Part shown: one piece after another, positions 6,248 to 8,071 of the stretch | How the letters are laid out: the number at the start of each line of letters is the position of its first letter | How positions within the stretch are numbered: position 1 is the stretch's first letter | Assembly (NCBI RefSeq): GCF_020278625.1 | Contig: NZ_JADAKK010000018.1 | Span: forward strand, 12,230-20,300 | DNA from: Wolbachia endosymbiont of Mansonella ozzardi | GTDB taxonomy: Bacteria > Pseudomonadota > Alphaproteobacteria > Rickettsiales > Anaplasmataceae | Reading direction: 5' to 3' | DNA length: 8,071 nt | The notes under the pieces: model-generated | The model's input: only the letters and a program-made list of their open reading frames with translations | What the model was told of the DNA's origin: nothing | Database searches by the model: none | Position numbers and translations under genes: made by a program

Positions 6248-7326
6248 TGACCGACGATCATTTTATGTCAATTGCACTAAAACTTGCTGAAAAAAACCTC
6301 GGGAGTGTTGCACCAAATCCTGCTGTTGGGTGTGTTATTGCAAAAGATGGTGTGGTAGTTGGTGAGGGTCATACAGGAGTTGGCGGGCGCCCACATGCAG
6401 AAGTAGTTGCTCTACAAAGTGCTAAAGATTCGACTCATGGTGCAACTATGTATGTTACCCTTGAGCCATGTTGCCATTTTGGAGTTACAGAACCTTGCAC
6501 CGCGGAAATCACAAGAGCTGGAATAAAAAGGGTAGTGATTGCAACAATCGACCCCGACACAAGAGTTTTAGGTGGAGGAATCAAAGCTCTAAAGGAGGCA
6601 GGAATTGAAGTGAAACAAGGAATTATGCAAGAGGAGGCAGAAAAATTAAATATTGGCTTCTTCACCACTCGAAAATTACACAGACCATTTATAGCTTGCA
6701 AAATTTCAACAACCCTTGACGGAAAAATTGCAACATTTACAGGTGATAGCAAATGGATAACAAGCGAAAACACAAGGAATTGGGTACATGAGCTTAGAGC
6801 AAAATATGATGCAATTATGATTGGCAGTAATACCCTCATTAATGACGATCCACTCTTGACTTGCAGATTACCAAAACTTGAAGATAGGTCACCCATAAGA
6901 CTAATCATAGATAGCCGGGAAAAATTGAAAGAAGAGCACAATATTGCAAAGACTGCAGATAAAGTAACAACTTGGGTGATCACAAATAAAGAAGTAGAGG
7001 GAAAAATAAAAAACATTGACTATCTAGTAGTTAATTCAAATAGTGCAGGTAGAGTCTGCCTAAAAGATACAGCATCAAAACTTGCTTCAGAGGTTGGCAT
7101 AACAAGGTTATTAGTTGAAGGTGGAGGAATACTAATCACAGAGCTATTGAAGCATAGTTTGATCGACAGGTTGATAATCTGCCGCAGCGGTAAAATTCTA
7201 GGTAATGATGCTACTGCTTTTGTAGGAGATTTAGGAATCCAATCTATCAACAACTGCTACCGATTAAAAAAAGCAGAAGTGATAGACTTTGATGAAGATA
7301 TAGTCGAGATTTGGGATAGATTATAG
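6247..7326 (+). CDS. ribD: RibD, bifunctional riboflavin biosynthesis deaminase/reductase
   Basis: RibD carries out two successive steps of riboflavin synthesis: deamination of the GTP-derived pyrimidine phosphate, then NADPH-dependent reduction of its ribose side chain. The 359 residues hold both domains. The N-terminal deaminase (about 1-145) has NPAVGCVI (24-31) and the zinc site H50-A-E52, C75 and C84 (EPCCHFGVTEPC), at the same spacing as in characterised RibD proteins. The C-terminal reductase (about 146-359) has RPFIACKISTTLDGKIA (146-162), SKWITS (168-173), HELRAKYDAIMIGSNTLINDDP (181-202) and LLVEGGG with LIDRLII. The motif usually read PPC is EPC here, and DPDTRVLGGGI has an extra-Gly form; neither removes a zinc ligand. 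It overlaps dgt by one base in TAATG and likely depends on it for expression. Riboflavin synthesis genes are commonly retained in Wolbachia, where B-vitamin supply to some insect hosts has been shown. Confidence 0.95.
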   Translation: MTDDHFMSIALKLAEKNLGSVAPNPAVGCVIAKDGVVVGEGHTGVGGRPHAEVVALQSAKDSTHGATMYVTLEPCCHFGVTEPCTAEITRAGIKRVVIATIDPDTRVLGGGIKALKEAGIEVKQGIMQEEAEKLNIGFFTTRKLHRPFIACKISTTLDGKIATFTGDSKWITSENTRNWVHELRAKYDAIMIGSNTLINDDPLLTCRLPKLEDRSPIRLIIDSREKLKEEHNIAKTADKVTTWVITNKEVEGKIKNIDYLVVNSNSAGRVCLKDTASKLASEVGITRLLVEGGGILITELLKHSLIDRLIICRSGKILGNDATAFVGDLGIQSINNCYRLKKAEVIDFDEDIVEIWDRL

Positions 7327-7352
7327 TAGCTTTTATATGCTTGAATAAAGGA

Positions 7353-7375
7353 AAGAGGTAGAAAATCTACCTCTT
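7353..7375. terminator. perfect 10-bp hairpin downstream of ribD
   Basis: AAGAGGTAGA (7353-7362) and TCTACCTCTT (7366-7375) pair perfectly around an AAA loop, 26 bp after the ribD stop. The hairpin lies between two convergent units (ribD rightward, the membrane-protein pseudogene leftward). No T-run follows on either strand ('gtaac' rightward, 'tcctttattc' leftward), so it is not a textbook intrinsic terminator. It may instead mark a 3' end or protect mRNA. Confidence 0.5.
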
Positions 7376-7477
7376 GTAACAGGTTAAGCTACTTGCTCTT
7401 GTAAGCCAAGAATCCGTTTAAGTTGCTTAACATCATTTTCAGGTAATTTGAATACTGCTGGTACAATTTCGGTCTTC

Positions 7478-7560
7478 TCAGCTTTTGCTCTCAGTGCAGA
7501 TGCATCAGCTTTTTCAGCTAGTTGCTCATCAACATACTTCTTGTCAGCTTTTGCTTTCAG
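7478..7560 (-). repeat. in-frame 66-bp period repeat in the pseudogene tail
   Basis: The 17-bp unit tcagcttttgct(c/t)tcag occurs at 7478-7494 and 7544-7560 with one mismatch, offset by 66 bp (22 codons). It encodes L-(R/K)-AKA-(E/D)-K repeats, so the tail probably grew by duplication of a 22-residue unit. Confidence 0.6.
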
Positions 7561-7936
7561 CGTGGTTTTTAATGCTTCTTCAGTAATAAATCTCTAGTTT
7601 TTGCTTCAATTTTGCTCTGAATTATCTCCTATACTTCTTTAGTCGCTTTAGCATTTTCAGCTGATGTCTTAGCTTCACCTATTTCTTCATTCTTGCGCAT
7701 TTGCTTATGCGAACAATAAGCCAGTGTAGCAAAGTATATAGCAACAATAAATAGAGCTGCAACTCCAATAGGATTAACGATTGTGTTAATAAACACCAGA
7801 GATTCAGGTAAAGCAACTATATTAGTAGCAATTAGTACCGTTGTTATTGCTGCCGCTAAAGATGCAAGTGCAACTGTACCTTCAACGCCCATTTTTATTA
7901 TGGGTAATGTGTTTCCCACTTCCATATGCTTGTATT

Positions 7937-7952
7937 CATAATAACCTTCCTT
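7937..7952 (-). promoter_or_regulatory. strong ribosome-binding site serving an out-of-frame ATG
   Basis: On the minus strand AAGGAAGG (7952-7945) stands 5 nt before an ATG at 7939-7937. That ATG opens only a 13-codon frame (MNTSIWKWETHYP, stop at 7898), not the membrane-protein frame. It may be the original start, now separated from the gene by an indel, or a short leader peptide. Confidence 0.45.
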
Positions 7953-8071
7953 TAATGAGATTAATAATGAATATAGCATATACAATCAAGTTATTTTCTT
8001 TAAGTATAATTTTGAGCTTATAGCCCTTTTTATGATAGTCAGGAATAATCAAAAAAACACAAAATCTACGA

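Larger units (their letters stand above)
7384..7985 (-). pseudogene. small two-helix membrane protein with coiled-coil-like tail, frame-disrupted
   Basis: The leading frame (ATG 7985, TAG at 7631-7629) encodes 118 residues with two hydrophobic helices, about 34-60 (VEGTVALASLAAAITTVLIA) and 63-90 (INTIVNPIGVAALFIVAIYF), then a charged stretch (KQMRKNEEIGEAKTSAENAK). Beyond the TAG the same frame continues EIIQSKIEAKTRDL. One base appears to be missing at about 7583-7592, and the next frame then carries TEEALKTTLKAKADKKYVDE...EKADASALRAKAEKTEI and ends KQLKRILGLQEQVA, TAA at 7384. The Ala/Lys/Glu-rich tail fits a coiled coil like those in many small Wolbachia proteins of unknown role. So an ancestral protein of roughly 180-200 residues seems split by a nonsense codon and a 1-nt deletion. 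The 118-residue front part could still be made. The start is unclear: M21 (7925) begins MEVGNTLPIIKMG, yet the only strong ribosome-binding site serves an out-of-frame ATG. I do not recognise a named family. Confidence 0.68.

Noticed and set aside
6435..7016. 193-codon minus-strand frame antisense to ribD
   Set aside because: ribD on the plus strand has complete catalytic motifs; the opposite frame is the usual hydrophobic shadow of such a gene.
8032..8071. short plus-strand frame from ATG 8032 open to the right edge
   Set aside because: Only 13 codons, no ribosome-binding site, and lysine/asparagine-rich composition expected of random AT-rich DNA.
7327..8071. possible new system or toxin-antitoxin pair at the right end
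   Set aside because: The only coding signal is one split membrane/coiled-coil gene; no toxin, antitoxin or partner gene is visible.

Overview
The window looks like chromosomal DNA of Wolbachia (Rickettsiales, Alphaproteobacteria). The inference rests on low G+C, short palindromic intergenic repeats of the Wolbachia type ending in 'gac(a)ggag' or 'ggaatctag', a decaying Rpn-family nuclease/transposase gene, and housekeeping genes that read like Rickettsiales orthologues. The species call comes from recognition, not from a search.

Layout. Positions 1-398 are mostly non-coding. They hold the possible first 16 codons of a leftward gene at the left edge, then a cluster of small inverted and direct repeats, and a good sigma70-like promoter. 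Positions 399-1274 are a heavily damaged Rpn (PD-(D/E)XK) pseudogene. Positions 1275-1572 have no intact gene but may hold a decayed leftward reading frame. A leftward cysteine desulfurase (1573-2724) is divergent from a rightward alpha/beta hydrolase (2886-3584), which is followed by a 57-residue lipoprotein gene (3637-3810). Facing these, on the minus strand, is a two-gene unit: an IscA/ErpA-type Fe-S carrier with a striking aspartate-rich insertion (4542-5012), then lolD (3820-4509). Divergent from it, across only 35 bp, is a rightward pair with a 1-nt overlap: dGTP triphosphohydrolase (5048-6247) and ribD (6247-7326). A perfect hairpin follows. The right end holds a leftward, frame-disrupted gene for a small two-helix membrane protein with a repetitive coiled-coil-like tail (7384-7985).

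How the genes relate. Two genes concern Fe-S cluster biogenesis: sulfur mobilisation by the desulfurase and cluster delivery by the A-type carrier. LolD powers lipoprotein release from the inner membrane, and a predicted lipoprotein gene converges on it. dgt and ribD are translationally coupled and concern dNTP balance and riboflavin synthesis. I see no phage, CRISPR, toxin-antitoxin or obviously new multi-gene system. The most unusual item is the acidic insertion in the Fe-S carrier, encoded by an imprecise GAT/GAC triplet tract. The decaying genes at both ends are the other main points of interest.
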